From NCBI RefSeq assembly GCF_002257665.1, contig NZ_MQWB01000011.1:1-64000 (forward strand): a stretch of DNA of 64,000 bases. Direction: 5' to 3'. Both the position numbers and the translations under genes were made by a program. Position 1 is the first letter of the stretch. Each line of letters begins with the position of its first letter. The notes beneath the pieces were generated by a model. The model searched no databases and was not told the DNA's origin. It worked only from the letters and a program-made list of their open reading frames with translations. The DNA is from Rubricoccus marinus. Lineage in GTDB: Bacteria; Bacteroidota; Rhodothermia; Rhodothermales; Rubricoccaceae. Positions 53,327-62,011 of this stretch are shown in pieces.

Positions 53327-54319
53327 CTACACGAACAAATCGGTCTGGCCGTGGGCCTCGCGGCGCTGGCGGTCAGCACGGCGACGCGCGAGCGCTCGGT
53401 GCCGGGCGATCCCGCCCGGCTCCTCGATGCCTCCCGGTCCCGTGGTCGGCACGCGCAGCGTGGCCGCGAGCTCGTCGGGGTAGAGGTCGCCCGTCGCGAT
53501 CCGCCAGAAGTCGCTCGGGCCGACGTAGTGCTCGATGAGGGCGAGCGTCGCCGGGTCGAGGGAGGCGAGGAACAGGTCCCGCTTGGTGGTGGCGTGGAAG
53601 CCCGTAGGCAGCGGCTCGACGTGCCCCTCAGGCTGGACGCTGTGCGTCGGCCGCCCGGGTTGGCCGTCGAGTCGGACGAGACGGGACGGGAGCCCGGCGA
53701 GCACGGCCTTGCGCTGGCGGCGCGCTCGCCGCGCCTGCCCTACGGCGCGGCGTGCCTCAGGTGGGAGGAGCGCCTTGATCCACGTCCGGGCGAAGAACCC
53801 CCGGCTGGCGCGGGTCCGAGGGCTGTTGTTGACGTACCCGATGCGGCGCGGGTCGAGCTCCAGGTCGGGCTCGACGGCGCGGAAGCCCACCAGTTCTCCC
53901 ATGCGGCTCCGTCCCCATCCATAGCCGCTCACGGCCGCGGTGAAGGTGGCGATGTACAGGCTCTCCGTCTCCCCTTCTCGGCCCGGACGGTGGCGGTAGA
54001 CCGCGGCCACGAGCGGGTTGTCGGGGTCGCCCTCGGCCACGTTGGGGTGTGCGGACTCGGCCCGATGCCAGACGTCGAACCGCTCGGCCAGGACGAAGGC
54101 GACGGCCTCGATGACGAAGAGATGGTCGGCCGGGTCCGCGTAGCCGCACGCATCGGCGGCGGCGAGCGCGCGAGCGCGCAGCGCCGGGAGCGCGAGCGTG
54201 GCCACGAAGGCGCGGGCCTGCGCCGGGGTGTGCTCGTAGCGACGCGAGAACCTCCGGCAGGCGCGGGTGAGCGCGTAGACGAACCGGCTCCACGTGACTT
54301 TCTGGGTGTGCCTCCTCAT
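53327..54319 (-). CDS. Hypothetical protein of plasmid-like backbone
   Basis: 330 aa from the ATG at 54319, 5 bp after the stop of the upstream secreted-protein gene; the frame also extends to 54382. It contains RRFSRRYEHTPAQARAFVATLALPALRARALAAADACGYADPADHLFVIEAVAFVLAERFD and a DFWRIATGDLYPDELAATL segment. No recognised domain. Likely co-transcribed with the next gene upstream. Confidence 0.55.
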   Translation of the reverse strand: MRRHTQKVTWSRFVYALTRACRRFSRRYEHTPAQARAFVATLALPALRARALAAADACGYADPADHLFVIEAVAFVLAERFDVWHRAESAHPNVAEGDPDNPLVAAVYRHRPGREGETESLYIATFTAAVSGYGWGRSRMGELVGFRAVEPDLELDPRRIGYVNNSPRTRASRGFFARTWIKALLPPEARRAVGQARRARRQRKAVLAGLPSRLVRLDGQPGRPTHSVQPEGHVEPLPTGFHATTKRDLFLASLDPATLALIEHYVGPSDFWRIATGDLYPDELAATLRVPTTGPGGIEEPGGIARHRALARRRADRQRREAHGQTDLFV

Positions 54320-54324
54320 AGCGG

Positions 54325-54810
54325 CTACCGGAGCTGGCGGTCGGTGTAGTCCTCGACCTCCTCGGTCGAGAGGACCCGCCACGACGGCGAGACGAGGTTG
54401 CCCGACGACGAGAGCCGGAACGTGGCCCGGATCGTGAGCGGTCGGTCGGTGCCCTCGACGGCGAAGCGGAAGAGGAAGGCCAGCCGGGTGGGCGACACAC
54501 CGAGGTCGCGGCCGATGATCTCGGCGAGGTACTTCGCGTCTTCGGTGATGGGCGCGCGGTTGCCCTCGCCCTGGACCAGAACGACGCTGTACGACCGCTC
54601 GTCACTGTCGTGGCGGCTTGCGTTGCCGTAGATCGTGGCGGTGGCCGAGAGCGTGCCGCCGCCGTAGCTGCGCCACGTGAGAGGCTTGTCCTGCCACTCT
54701 TGGATGGTGGCACCCGTGAGGTTGTAGGGCTGGTCGCGCTGCGCGGCGGCGGTGGGCGCGGCCAGGAGCGAGACGAGCGTGAGAGCGAGGAGGATGGCGA
54801 TACGGGTCAT
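54325..54810 (-). CDS. Secreted hypothetical protein
   Basis: 161 aa from the ATG at 54810. A clear Sec signal peptide (ILLALTLVSLLAAPTAAAQ) with an AxA-type cleavage site is followed by a beta-rich domain (LTWRSYGGGTLSATATIYGNAS; AFLFRFAVEGTDRPLTIRATFRLS). Periplasmic or exported. No family recognised. It could be a conjugation-associated envelope protein given its plasmid backbone neighbours. Confidence 0.62.
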   Translation of the reverse strand: MTRIAILLALTLVSLLAAPTAAAQRDQPYNLTGATIQEWQDKPLTWRSYGGGTLSATATIYGNASRHDSDERSYSVVLVQGEGNRAPITEDAKYLAEIIGRDLGVSPTRLAFLFRFAVEGTDRPLTIRATFRLSSSGNLVSPSWRVLSTEEVEDYTDRQLR

Positions 54811-54865
54811 GGCAGTCGTGCGGTTCGATGTGCTGGAGGAGTGCCTGGAGGGGCGGGCGCATGGG

Positions 54866-55171
54866 TCAGTAGTCCGAGGGGAGAAGCACCGTCGTGGCGG
54901 AGCGGTCGGCCTCGGTGAGGACCCAGAGCTTGCCGCCCTTGGTCTCGTAGGCCGAGAGGACTCGGGTCCCGCCTTCGACCGAGCGGTCGTTGGCCTGGGC
55001 GTCGTGCTCGGAGACGTCGCCCCAGTCGCCACCCGCGTGGCGACCGACGAGGGCGATCACGTCGAGCCCGTGCGTGCGGACGAGGTCGAGCGCGCCGGGC
55101 GTAGCGACGACGTGACCGAGCGGGAAGCGGGCGGCGCGCGAGCGCGTGCTCGCGGGAGCGGGTGCAGCCAT
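54866..55171 (-). CDS. Conserved small plasmid/ICE protein
   Basis: 101 aa. The pattern FPLGHVVATPGALDLVR, then LVGRHAGGDWGDV, then GTRVLSAYETKGGKLWVLTEADRSATTVLLPSDY is shared by a small protein common on plasmids and integrative elements. The function is unknown (some databases mislabel it as a restriction subunit). Residues Gly-Asp-Trp-Gly and the C-terminal TEADRSATTVLLP are the conserved core. It supports a mobile-element backbone. Confidence 0.8.
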   Translation of the reverse strand: MAAPAPASTRSRAARFPLGHVVATPGALDLVRTHGLDVIALVGRHAGGDWGDVSEHDAQANDRSVEGGTRVLSAYETKGGKLWVLTEADRSATTVLLPSDY

Positions 55172-55270
55172 TGCAGTGGAGAGGCTGGTTCGGAGGGGTC
55201 CCCCGGCGTGGGGGCGTTCGTCCCTCGACGCCCCCGCGCCGGGAGAGCCCGGCGGCCTCGTCTCAGCCCC

Positions 55271-56116
55271 CTACACCAGCCCACGCTCGGCCAGGCTCGT
55301 GTAGGACGGCGCCCCGTCGTCGCTCAGGTCCGTCGTCCCCGTAGACGGGACGATGATGAGGTGATCGTGGACGGGTATGCCCATGACCTTGCCCGCCTCG
55401 ACGAGCTGGCGCGTGACGGCCACGTCCTCCCGGCTGGGCTCCGGGTTGCCCGAGGGGTGGTTGTGCGCGAGGAGGATGGCCGCTGCGTTCGCCAGCACGG
55501 CGGCCTTGAACACCTGCCTCGGCTCGACGATGCTCGCTGCGAGCCCGCCGACGGACGCCACGTGGAGCCCAGTCAGCGTGTTGGCCGTGTCGAGGAAGGC
55601 GACGACGAACTCCTCGCGGTCGCGGTCGGAGAAGTACTCGGCGAGGACCGCCGCGGCGTCGGCGGGTGAGCGGACCTGGTCGCGCGTCGGGAACGTGAAC
55701 GTCCGCTCGCGCACGAGCCGGGTGGTGTAGAGCGGGACGCCGGAGAACAGCGCGTCGCGGTAGGCGCCGTGGACGGTGCCCTCGACGTGCGCCTCAGACT
55801 GGCGGAGCGCGTGGGCAGGCTCTCGAACGACGGAATGAGGGCGATCTGCCAGAGGCTCAGGCACCGAGCCGTACAGCACGGTTCGACGGGCGAACCACGG
55901 CGCGTCGGTCTCGACGCGGCGGAGACGACCGCGCGCGGCGAGGCGGCTCGCGTGGTACCGCTCGCGGCGGTCGAGCGCGGGCTGGGGCACGACGGGCGCG
56001 CCATCGTAGCGGTCGCCGCCTTCGGACATCCTGGCCTCGATGTCGCGAAGCACGCGGAGATTGAGGGCCGTGACGCCGCCTGGGTGCGTCAGTCCATCCG
56101 GGTTCGGGGTCGCCAT
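55271..56116 (-). CDS. radC: RadC-family JAB-domain protein
   Basis: 281 aa. The C-terminal JAMM domain carries AAILLAHNHPSGNPEPSREDVAVTRQLVEAGKVMGIPVHDHLII, the intact RadC metal site. The N-terminal about 90 residues are divergent and lack the HhH of chromosomal RadC, as in the plasmid/phage-type proteins. The role is uncertain. RadC-like proteins on mobile elements may counter host defences or aid DNA processing. A partial copy of its 3' end lies at 48.1 kb. Confidence 0.87.
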   Translation of the reverse strand: MATPNPDGLTHPGGVTALNLRVLRDIEARMSEGGDRYDGAPVVPQPALDRRERYHASRLAARGRLRRVETDAPWFARRTVLYGSVPEPLADRPHSVVREPAHALRQSEAHVEGTVHGAYRDALFSGVPLYTTRLVRERTFTFPTRDQVRSPADAAAVLAEYFSDRDREEFVVAFLDTANTLTGLHVASVGGLAASIVEPRQVFKAAVLANAAAILLAHNHPSGNPEPSREDVAVTRQLVEAGKVMGIPVHDHLIIVPSTGTTDLSDDGAPSYTSLAERGLV

Positions 56117-56257
56117 GATGACTCAGCAGACGCTCGGCCTGCGGGTCGCTCCGCACGGTCTCACGTCGCCCGCGGTGGGAGCGCCCCCGTCGGCCGACGC
56201 GCACTCGCGGTCGGCGGGGGTGCCTTGTGCTCCCTGTTGCCCCCCTCCTGTTGCGGC

Positions 56258-56295
56258 AAAAAAAAGAAGCCCGGCGACCACGCGGTCGCCGGGCT
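56258..56295 (-). terminator. Intrinsic terminator
   Basis: A perfect 12-bp GC-rich stem (AGCCCGGCGACC at 56268-56279 with GGTCGCCGGGCT at 56284-56295, 4-nt loop) followed on the minus strand by a run of eight T (56265-56258). It lies 12 bp after the stop of the gene at 56307, so it ends that transcript before radC. Confidence 0.9.
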
Positions 56296-56306
56296 GAGGA
56301 TGGGGG

Positions 56307-57023
56307 CTACGCATCGCCCCAGTCCGTTTCGGAGTACGCATCGGTCGTGTAGAGGAGGCTTCCGTAGTCCGAGGCTCCGAAGGAGCCGGGCGCGACGGTG
56401 TCTCGGTACGTGGCCCGGTAGGCGTACGGGCTCTCGTCGGCGACGGCGTGGGCCTCCGCCCAGGCCTTCCGGTCGTCGGCCCAATCGAGCCAGGCCGCCG
56501 CCGCTTGGTGCGCCCGGCTGATCGCAATGTGGACCTCCTCGGCCCGGCCATCGTCGGCCGGGATGCCTCCGGTCACGTGGTACCGAAGGACGGTGCCGGT
56601 CCCGTAGGCGTCCGACTCCAGCCGGATCAGAGGGGCCACCCACAGGGCGTCCTCCGGCGGCAGCTTGCCGAGCAGGTGCTTCCGGGTGTGCGTGCCCGTC
56701 CGGTCGGCGACTTCGAGGAAGAGGTGGACCTCGTCGGCCGTCGGATCATCGGGATCGACCTGGGCGATTCTGGCAACCAGTTCCGGGTACGTGTCTCCGC
56801 CAGAAGCTCGGGCCGCGAGCCGGGCCAGCCCAGCGGCCTCGCAGTCTTGGAGGCGCGATGGGAGAATGATTGACCGGCTACCGAGCCGGAAGCTCTCACG
56901 CAGGGCGTCTTCCTTCATGAGGTGCGGATGGAACTGGGGGCAGGACGCGCGCCGGAGCCAGCAGGCGAACCGGTACCAGGTACGGGCCTGAGCGTAGTGC
57001 GGACGGGAGTACGTGCGGGGCAT
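56307..57023 (-). CDS. Hypothetical protein, 238 aa
   Basis: It starts at the ATG at 57023 and ends just before an intrinsic terminator, so it is its own transcription unit. Tyr-rich termini (RTYSRPHYAQARTWYRFACWLRRASCPQFHP; ASDYGSLLYTTDAYSETDWGDA) and a helical middle (AISRAHQAAAAWLDWADDRKAWAEAHAVAD). No family recognised. Confidence 0.6.
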   Translation of the reverse strand: MPRTYSRPHYAQARTWYRFACWLRRASCPQFHPHLMKEDALRESFRLGSRSIILPSRLQDCEAAGLARLAARASGGDTYPELVARIAQVDPDDPTADEVHLFLEVADRTGTHTRKHLLGKLPPEDALWVAPLIRLESDAYGTGTVLRYHVTGGIPADDGRAEEVHIAISRAHQAAAAWLDWADDRKAWAEAHAVADESPYAYRATYRDTVAPGSFGASDYGSLLYTTDAYSETDWGDA

Positions 57024-57102
57024 AACGGGACCTCTTGGGATCGTGAGGGCCGCTGTGCCCGAGGACCCGAGTGGCCCCCGCTAGCCAGCGGCTTGATCCT
57101 TG

Positions 57103-57326
57103 CCAGCAGGCGTAAGGCCGGACAGCGCGGCTCGCCCGCGCGGTTGAGTCAAGGTGGAGCGCCCTCGCGCGGAGGGACCGTCGGGCAAATCGGTCTTCCG
57201 ATTTGGTCGTCGCAGCGCGAGCACGGGGGCGACGACCTTGACGCTGTCCGGCCGTCGCCTAGCTTGCTGAAAACCGCTGCCACCACCCCGCCCCTCCTGC
57301 CGGTGTGCGGCCAGCGGACCGGCAGG
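57103..57326. repeat. Nested inverted-repeat cluster
   Basis: Within the 521-bp gap 57024-57544. GGCCGGACAGCG (57116-57127) pairs perfectly with CGCTGTCCGGCC (57242-57253), with further AGGCG and CAGCA pairing outside. GTCAAGGT (57148-57155) pairs with ACCTTGAC (57235-57242). A tight hairpin CAAATCGG-TCTT-CCGATTTG lies at the centre (57186-57205). A separate pair CCTGCCGGT/ACCGGCAGG follows at 57296-57326. No coding gene. It could be an oriT, a single-strand origin, a recombination site or a MITE-like element. The remainder of the gap shows nothing else. Confidence 0.65.
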
Positions 57327-57544
57327 GAGACCCGCCAGGTCCGGCAGGGCCTGACCGCCCCCCCCCTTACCACGTCTGGCGGCCGCTGCCGCCCACGCAG
57401 GCATCAGAGCAAGCGGCGCATCGCTTCTCGTCGTGTGGCCAGGCTCTCCTCTTCCGATACGATCCCTGACAGGCAATGGTAGGTTCGCTCTGCGGAGAGG
57501 GACAGCCACGCGCTGGCCTTCGATGAGCTGACCGCTGAACTCTC

Positions 57545-58213
57545 ATGCCTTCTGTGGACCGACGTGACACGAACTGGTGCCTGATTACGGGGACGACGTC
57601 CTCGGGGAAGACCACGCTCTGTGAGTCGCTGTCGGGACGGGGGGCAATGGTGACGCCCGAGGTGACGCGGCTCTTGTTCTCATCGCTGATGGAAAGGGGA
57701 GTCACCCGCGAGCGCCTGGAGGCGAACGATCATGAGGTTCGCAATCTCGTCCTCGACCACGTGCTTCTCTTACACGAGAGACTCGCAGCTGCGTCCAGCG
57801 CGACGATCTTTTTCGATCGGGGGCTGATTGATCAGTTTGCCTTTTTTGGCATTTCCGGCATTGCCGATTCCTCCAGGATTGTGCGGGAGGCGACGACCGT
57901 TAGGTATCAACACGTCTTCGTGTTAGAGCCGCTCCAGTTCGTGCCCGATGGGATCCGAACGGAGGACCCTGAGAGACGGCGTCGCCTCCACGACCTCATC
58001 CTCAAATACAGCGAGGCCCTCGGGTACGATCCAATCCTGGTCCCAGCTCTGGCTCCAGATGATCGGGTTGAGTTCGTGCTCCGGGCGATGGGTCAACTCC
58101 GCCCGACCGGATCTCATCAGCGGGTGGCTGACGCAGTCGATGCGATGCGCCGCTCGGTCGAATCTCTCGACCCAAGGAGCATCTTGAGGCTCGGATGTCC
58201 CACCTCGTCATAG
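57545..58213 (+). CDS. P-loop NTPase (AAA_28-like)
   Basis: 222 aa. Walker A (CLITGTTSSGKTTLCESL) lies at residues 12-29. A Walker-B-like segment FFDRGLIDQFAFFG is followed by the arginine-rich part EDPERRRRLHDLILKYSEAL. The layout is that of small nucleotide/kinase-like AAA_28 ATPases, some of which phosphorylate small molecules. It stands at the left of a three-gene block with a RuBisCO-like protein and a two-TM protein, converging on the RuBisCO-like gene. Confidence 0.82.
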   Translation: MPSVDRRDTNWCLITGTTSSGKTTLCESLSGRGAMVTPEVTRLLFSSLMERGVTRERLEANDHEVRNLVLDHVLLLHERLAAASSATIFFDRGLIDQFAFFGISGIADSSRIVREATTVRYQHVFVLEPLQFVPDGIRTEDPERRRRLHDLILKYSEALGYDPILVPALAPDDRVEFVLRAMGQLRPTGSHQRVADAVDAMRRSVESLDPRSILRLGCPTSS

Positions 58214-58298
58214 GATTCGGCCCGCGTTCAACATTGGCCGGGATGTATCCGCCGCGGTGCGCATCGTGATCCAACGCCGCCAAGGACCCGTCTTTCTG

Positions 58299-59555
58299 TC
58301 ACCGAGGCGCAGGCAATCGGACGGCTTCAACGGCGTCCCGAAACTCACGCGCGCCTACGGCCATGCCTTCGGGGTGGGTGTCGACCGCCGTCGCGACGAT
58401 GAGCATGAAGTCCGGGGACCCGACCGCCTCTAGATACTGCGCAACCCCCTCTGGGATTTTTCCTCCCGCTAAGATTGGCATTGCCGATCTCACGCCCTCC
58501 ACAGGACCTCGAACGGCGTCAAGGAAGGGTGCTTCAGAGGGGGCGGTCTGAGTTGCAAAGGGGCCAGGTGCCATCACAAGGTCGGCACCGCTGAGCCGAT
58601 GAAGACTCGCGAGGGCGGCGTCTGAGACCCCGAATCGAGGATGTCGCGAGAGGACATCCGACCACGTGTTGTGGCAAAGGATGGGGACCCCAAACTCGTC
58701 GGCTAGCTCACCACACACCTCAAGACCCTGGAGGGCGGAACTGACAAGAAGAGCGTCCGCCCCATTGGCGACGGCTGCATTGGCGATGGCGAGCGTCTGG
58801 GAGCGCGATCCGATCGCGTTGGCGACGTAGAGCTTCCGCTCCCCGGTCTGGTCCTCGGCATTTCGCACAGCCTTAGCGACGGTTCTCGCCCGCCTTGCGG
58901 CGGCGTCGGCGCCGCGAGCGAGCGTGAGCTCGTCGTCCTTCACGGCATCGAACCCTGCTAACAGGACGAGCTCTGCCATTTCGGCCATCTCATCGTCGGT
59001 CGCGCCCACTGCGGGTCGGGCGGACCGGCAGAGCAGCGGCCGACCGAAGACGCCGGCTACGTCCCGTAGGCCGCGGACCCCAAATCGCGGCCCCCGGATC
59101 GCAGCACTGGACGGGATGCGGAAGTCCTCAATCTGCAGCGCCCTCACGAACCCGAATCGATGCACCTCTGCGCCGATGATGGTCCAAACGTGCGTGAGGC
59201 TGGCAGGACTGCCGGGAAACGGGTACGCGATTTCGACCCGCGCCCACCTCGTCTCTTGGCTGGGTGCTGACTCGTGGGGAGTCAGCGCGTAGTGCTCAAT
59301 GCCGGAGGGGGGTGCGTCTGGGAGGGACTCGACAGACACGACCCGGGCGGCGAACGCGTCCGCGTCAACGGGCCGCCCGGTATGGGGGATGTTGGGGCTC
59401 ACAGCGCTCTGCTCTTGGGCGAGCATGGTCGCGACCCGTTCGGGATCGTGCGAGGTCTCAACGACGTATGTAGCCCAGACGTACCGCTCGGGGTCAAGCC
59501 CTGCACGCCACCAGAACATAGCGGGGTCGGCGTCGAGTTGACCGTTTGAACTCAT
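58299..59555 (-). CDS. RuBisCO-like protein (form IV-type)
   Basis: 418 aa from the ATG at 59555 (TTG 59573 is in frame). The C-terminal TIM-barrel matches the RuBisCO large-subunit superfamily: GPRFGVRGLRDVAGVFGRPLLCRSARPAVG, and GFDAVKDDELT corresponding to the carbamylated-lysine motif KxDE, which is intact here. The N-terminal ferredoxin-like domain includes YVWATYVVETSHDPERVATMLAQEQS. Loop-6 Lys and other carboxylase residues are not evident, so CO2 fixation is unlikely. RuBisCO-like proteins act as enolases or isomerases in sulfur/sugar metabolism. Its setting here, in a mobile element with an NTPase, is unusual. Confidence 0.85.
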   Translation of the reverse strand: MSSNGQLDADPAMFWWRAGLDPERYVWATYVVETSHDPERVATMLAQEQSAVSPNIPHTGRPVDADAFAARVVSVESLPDAPPSGIEHYALTPHESAPSQETRWARVEIAYPFPGSPASLTHVWTIIGAEVHRFGFVRALQIEDFRIPSSAAIRGPRFGVRGLRDVAGVFGRPLLCRSARPAVGATDDEMAEMAELVLLAGFDAVKDDELTLARGADAAARRARTVAKAVRNAEDQTGERKLYVANAIGSRSQTLAIANAAVANGADALLVSSALQGLEVCGELADEFGVPILCHNTWSDVLSRHPRFGVSDAALASLHRLSGADLVMAPGPFATQTAPSEAPFLDAVRGPVEGVRSAMPILAGGKIPEGVAQYLEAVGSPDFMLIVATAVDTHPEGMAVGAREFRDAVEAVRLPAPR

Positions 59556-59593
59556 TGCTCTGTATTTGTACAAGTCTCGCTTTTCCGCGAGTG

Positions 59594-60232
59594 ATGGAAA
59601 CTACCCCTCCCCTTCCGCCGCCGCCTGAGGAAGGAGCACCGCCCCCGCTGCCCGCTCCAAGGCCTTCATCGCCCACGCCGACCGACGAATGGCTACGACT
59701 GGAGTACCAAGCATTTAACGACCGGTGGCAGAACGGGGTCGTTCAACGGCGTGCGGGGCTAGCGTTCTTCACAGGAGTCCAGGGGGCCATCCTCACCGTA
59801 ATCGGGGACCAATTGGTGGCCTTGGATCTCAGGGGGTACGCCCTGGCGATCTTTGGGCTCATTGTGTGCCTCGTGGCTTGGAACAACGAGCGGAGGATCG
59901 GTGCCTACATGGAGGGGTACCGAAAGCGAGCGATCGAGATCGAACGCGGAAGTGGGGTATCGCTCATCACGAAGGGCAAAGAGCGGGCGGACACCGCCGG
60001 CACATTCTCCAACCGCAAGGTTTTCCAGCTTTACTACTTCGTCATGCTAGTCGGTTGGATCGCTGTCCTTGTCGCGAACCTCGGTAGCGGTCCTTCGGAG
60101 GCGATGGGAGACCGACCCGAGCAGGACGCGGTCGCGGCTCCGACGAGCGCACTTGATCCGGAGAAAGCAGTTCTGTGGGCTCACGCCGTCGAGCGCCCGA
60201 GCGCGGTCCCGTCGAGTGGGAGGTCTACTTAA
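59594..60232 (+). CDS. Two-TM protein with Pro-rich N-terminus
   Basis: 212 aa from the ATG at 59594 (an ATG at 59546 overlaps the divergent gene). Residues 1-35 are Pro-rich. A helical segment (EYQAFNDRWQNGVVQRRAGLAFFTG) leads to TM1 (GYALAIFGLIVCLVAW). A charged loop follows (NNERRIGAYMEGYRKRAIEIERG), then TM2 (LYYFVMLVGWIAVLVANL). Such small 2-TM proteins are frequent effector/sensor components in conflict systems, similar in layout to SLATT proteins. It is divergent from the RuBisCO-like gene with only 38 bp between the starts. Confidence 0.72.
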   Translation: METTPPLPPPPEEGAPPPLPAPRPSSPTPTDEWLRLEYQAFNDRWQNGVVQRRAGLAFFTGVQGAILTVIGDQLVALDLRGYALAIFGLIVCLVAWNNERRIGAYMEGYRKRAIEIERGSGVSLITKGKERADTAGTFSNRKVFQLYYFVMLVGWIAVLVANLGSGPSEAMGDRPEQDAVAAPTSALDPEKAVLWAHAVERPSAVPSSGRST

Positions 60233-60258
60233 CTGTAGGTAGCGGATCGGCGGCATCA

Positions 60259-61263
60259 CTACTGCTCCGCCGCGCGTTGCATTGGCCTCCGTACTTGCTC
60301 AACCCAGGCTCGGACTTCGGCTGCTCGCAGGACACCGCCTGACTTGGGGACGGCCGCCACGACCTCATGCTTGAACCGCTGGTAGAGCATGTCTGCCGCC
60401 CGCTCGTCCACGAGCGCGAGCAGCACGCTCCGCGCGAGGTCGGCTGGGCCGGACCCGCCGTATCCCCACTCGATGCCGGTCGGTGAGTGCCGAGCGACGT
60501 GGGGGACCGAGGCGCGGGCCTCTCCTTCCGGCGTGCGCCACAAGACGATGTCGTCGGGCTCCCCCGAGGACCGGCTACCGTCCAGCGACTCGTGCTCGGG
60601 GAGAACGGGGACTCGGGCCGGGGCCGTTCGGACGCGAGACTCGCCCGGCACGACGAGCCGGAGCGGGCTGCGGCTGGGCACGGATGGCGCGCCGTCGCCA
60701 CCGTGGGACGCGTTCGCGAGCCCCGCCAGGGCATCACCGACGTGGCCGAAGGCGACGTTGCACCCGAGTCGGTAGCCGCGCTCGCCCCGTCCCGTCACGC
60801 GGGAGAGGTAGACCCGGAATCCGAACGGCACGAGCGGCCGGACCCAGCCGAGGTGCTTGGGCTGGACGCGGCCGAGCACGCGACCGCCATGCGAGGCGAC
60901 GAGGTGATCGCCTCTGGCGTCGAGGTCGAGGGCGAGCCAGGCCGCTTTCGGATCCTGGGAGAGCGACCGGAGAAACGGCTGATGGCGCGAGGTGCCGACG
61001 AGCTTCGAGGGGACGGCGAAGGACGAGGCGCGGTGGTGGACGCTGAAGGCGCAGGCGTCGAAGGCCTTGGTGTCCAGCGTATCCGGCTGCATTCGGGAAT
61101 GGTCGCTCGCGAACGCGCGCCAGGAGCGGGCCTGACGCGCGATCTGACGGGTGCGGATGTCGGACTCGGGGATGTGCGTCCCAGCGGACGTCCAGACGTC
61201 CGTAGCGGTGCGAATGCCGCCAGAGGCTCTGGGGCTTGAACGGGTGTGGGCGGGGTGTGCCAT
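60259..61263 (-). CDS. DUF6166-like plasmid protein
   Basis: 334 aa from the ATG at 61263 (an ATG at 61092 and a longer start at 61344 are alternatives). The C-terminal module SPTGIEWGYGGSGPADLARSVLLALVDERAADMLYQRFKHEVVAAV matches the short DUF6166 domain found on plasmids and ICEs (GSGPADLA hallmark). The front (TDVWTSAGTHIPESDIRTRQIARQARSWRAFASDHS) is unfamiliar. Part of the backbone, function unknown. Confidence 0.68.
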   Translation of the reverse strand: MAHPAHTRSSPRASGGIRTATDVWTSAGTHIPESDIRTRQIARQARSWRAFASDHSRMQPDTLDTKAFDACAFSVHHRASSFAVPSKLVGTSRHQPFLRSLSQDPKAAWLALDLDARGDHLVASHGGRVLGRVQPKHLGWVRPLVPFGFRVYLSRVTGRGERGYRLGCNVAFGHVGDALAGLANASHGGDGAPSVPSRSPLRLVVPGESRVRTAPARVPVLPEHESLDGSRSSGEPDDIVLWRTPEGEARASVPHVARHSPTGIEWGYGGSGPADLARSVLLALVDERAADMLYQRFKHEVVAAVPKSGGVLRAAEVRAWVEQVRRPMQRAAEQ

Positions 61264-61415
61264 CGGGATCGGGGCCTCCCCCGGTCTGGTTTGGGTGGTG
61301 GCGCCAGCGGCGGGGCCTCTGGCGCGGGGAGTGAGGCCCGGCATCGAAACTGGGCCTCGTGTCGGATGCGGCGCGAGCGGACTCGCGGACCGCAGCGCCG
61401 GGTTAGCGAGAGCGA

Positions 61416-61925
61416 CTAGAAGGGCATCCAGTCGTCGACCTCGACCGCCTCGGTCGACGGCTGGACCGGCTCCGGGTCAGGCTCAGGAACAGGGCCGTAG
61501 GCGTCGAGCGCGGCCTCGGCTCGCGCGTGGGCTCTCTCGTCGCAGACGGCCGACGGCAGACCCGCGCCCGCGTCGTCGAAGCCCGCGAGGTAGGCCTCCA
61601 GGCCAAATCCGTAGAGCCGCTCGAACCACCGGCTGTAGGCCCACGCGCTCGCGTGGCGGTGCCGCCAGGTGAGTTCGGCGAACCGGAGCGGCGTCATGTG
61701 GTGACGGAGGCACTTCGCCTCGGTATCCCACACGGCCCGCGAGCCCGTTTGGTAGATCCACTCGGTCAGCGGGCGCTCGGCGTAGCCGTCGGCGAGGCAG
61801 GCCTCGTAGCCCGCCTGATAGGACGCTTCATCGTGGGCGTCGCGGTCCGGTTCAGGGAGACACCGGCAGAGCAGGCGGTTGCAGCCGTGGCAGAAGTCGC
61901 CGGGGCCGGGCATGGATCTCGACAT
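61416..61925 (-). CDS. Cys-rich hypothetical protein
   Basis: 169 aa. The N-terminus MSRSMPGPGDFCHGCNRLLCRCLPEPD has a CxxCx4CxC cluster that may bind zinc. The rest is aromatic and helical (YQAGYEACLADGYAERPLTEWIYQ; RHRHASAWAYSRWFERLYGFGLEAYLAGF). An acidic tail ends in DDWMPF, a single-stranded-DNA-binding-protein-like tip (compare the DDDIPF end of SSB), which could recruit replication proteins. No family is assigned. Confidence 0.6.
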   Translation of the reverse strand: MSRSMPGPGDFCHGCNRLLCRCLPEPDRDAHDEASYQAGYEACLADGYAERPLTEWIYQTGSRAVWDTEAKCLRHHMTPLRFAELTWRHRHASAWAYSRWFERLYGFGLEAYLAGFDDAGAGLPSAVCDERAHARAEAALDAYGPVPEPDPEPVQPSTEAVEVDDWMPF

Positions 61926-62011
61926 GGGTCTCGAAGAGGAGAGTCGCAGAACGAACTCCAGCCGAGTGCCGGGGCCGCTCCTCGCCCGAGGGGAGCGGCC
62001 CTCCGGCGCCG

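Noticed and set aside
53757-54713. 318-codon minus-strand ORF overlapping two genes
   Set aside because: Ser/Arg/Thr-rich and Pro-rich out-of-frame reading. The signal-peptide protein and the 330-aa protein in the other frames look native.
58299-59555. Genuine carbon-fixing RuBisCO
   Set aside because: Only the KxDE region is evident. Other catalytic-loop residues are not, no small subunit or phosphoribulokinase is present, and the context is mobile DNA.
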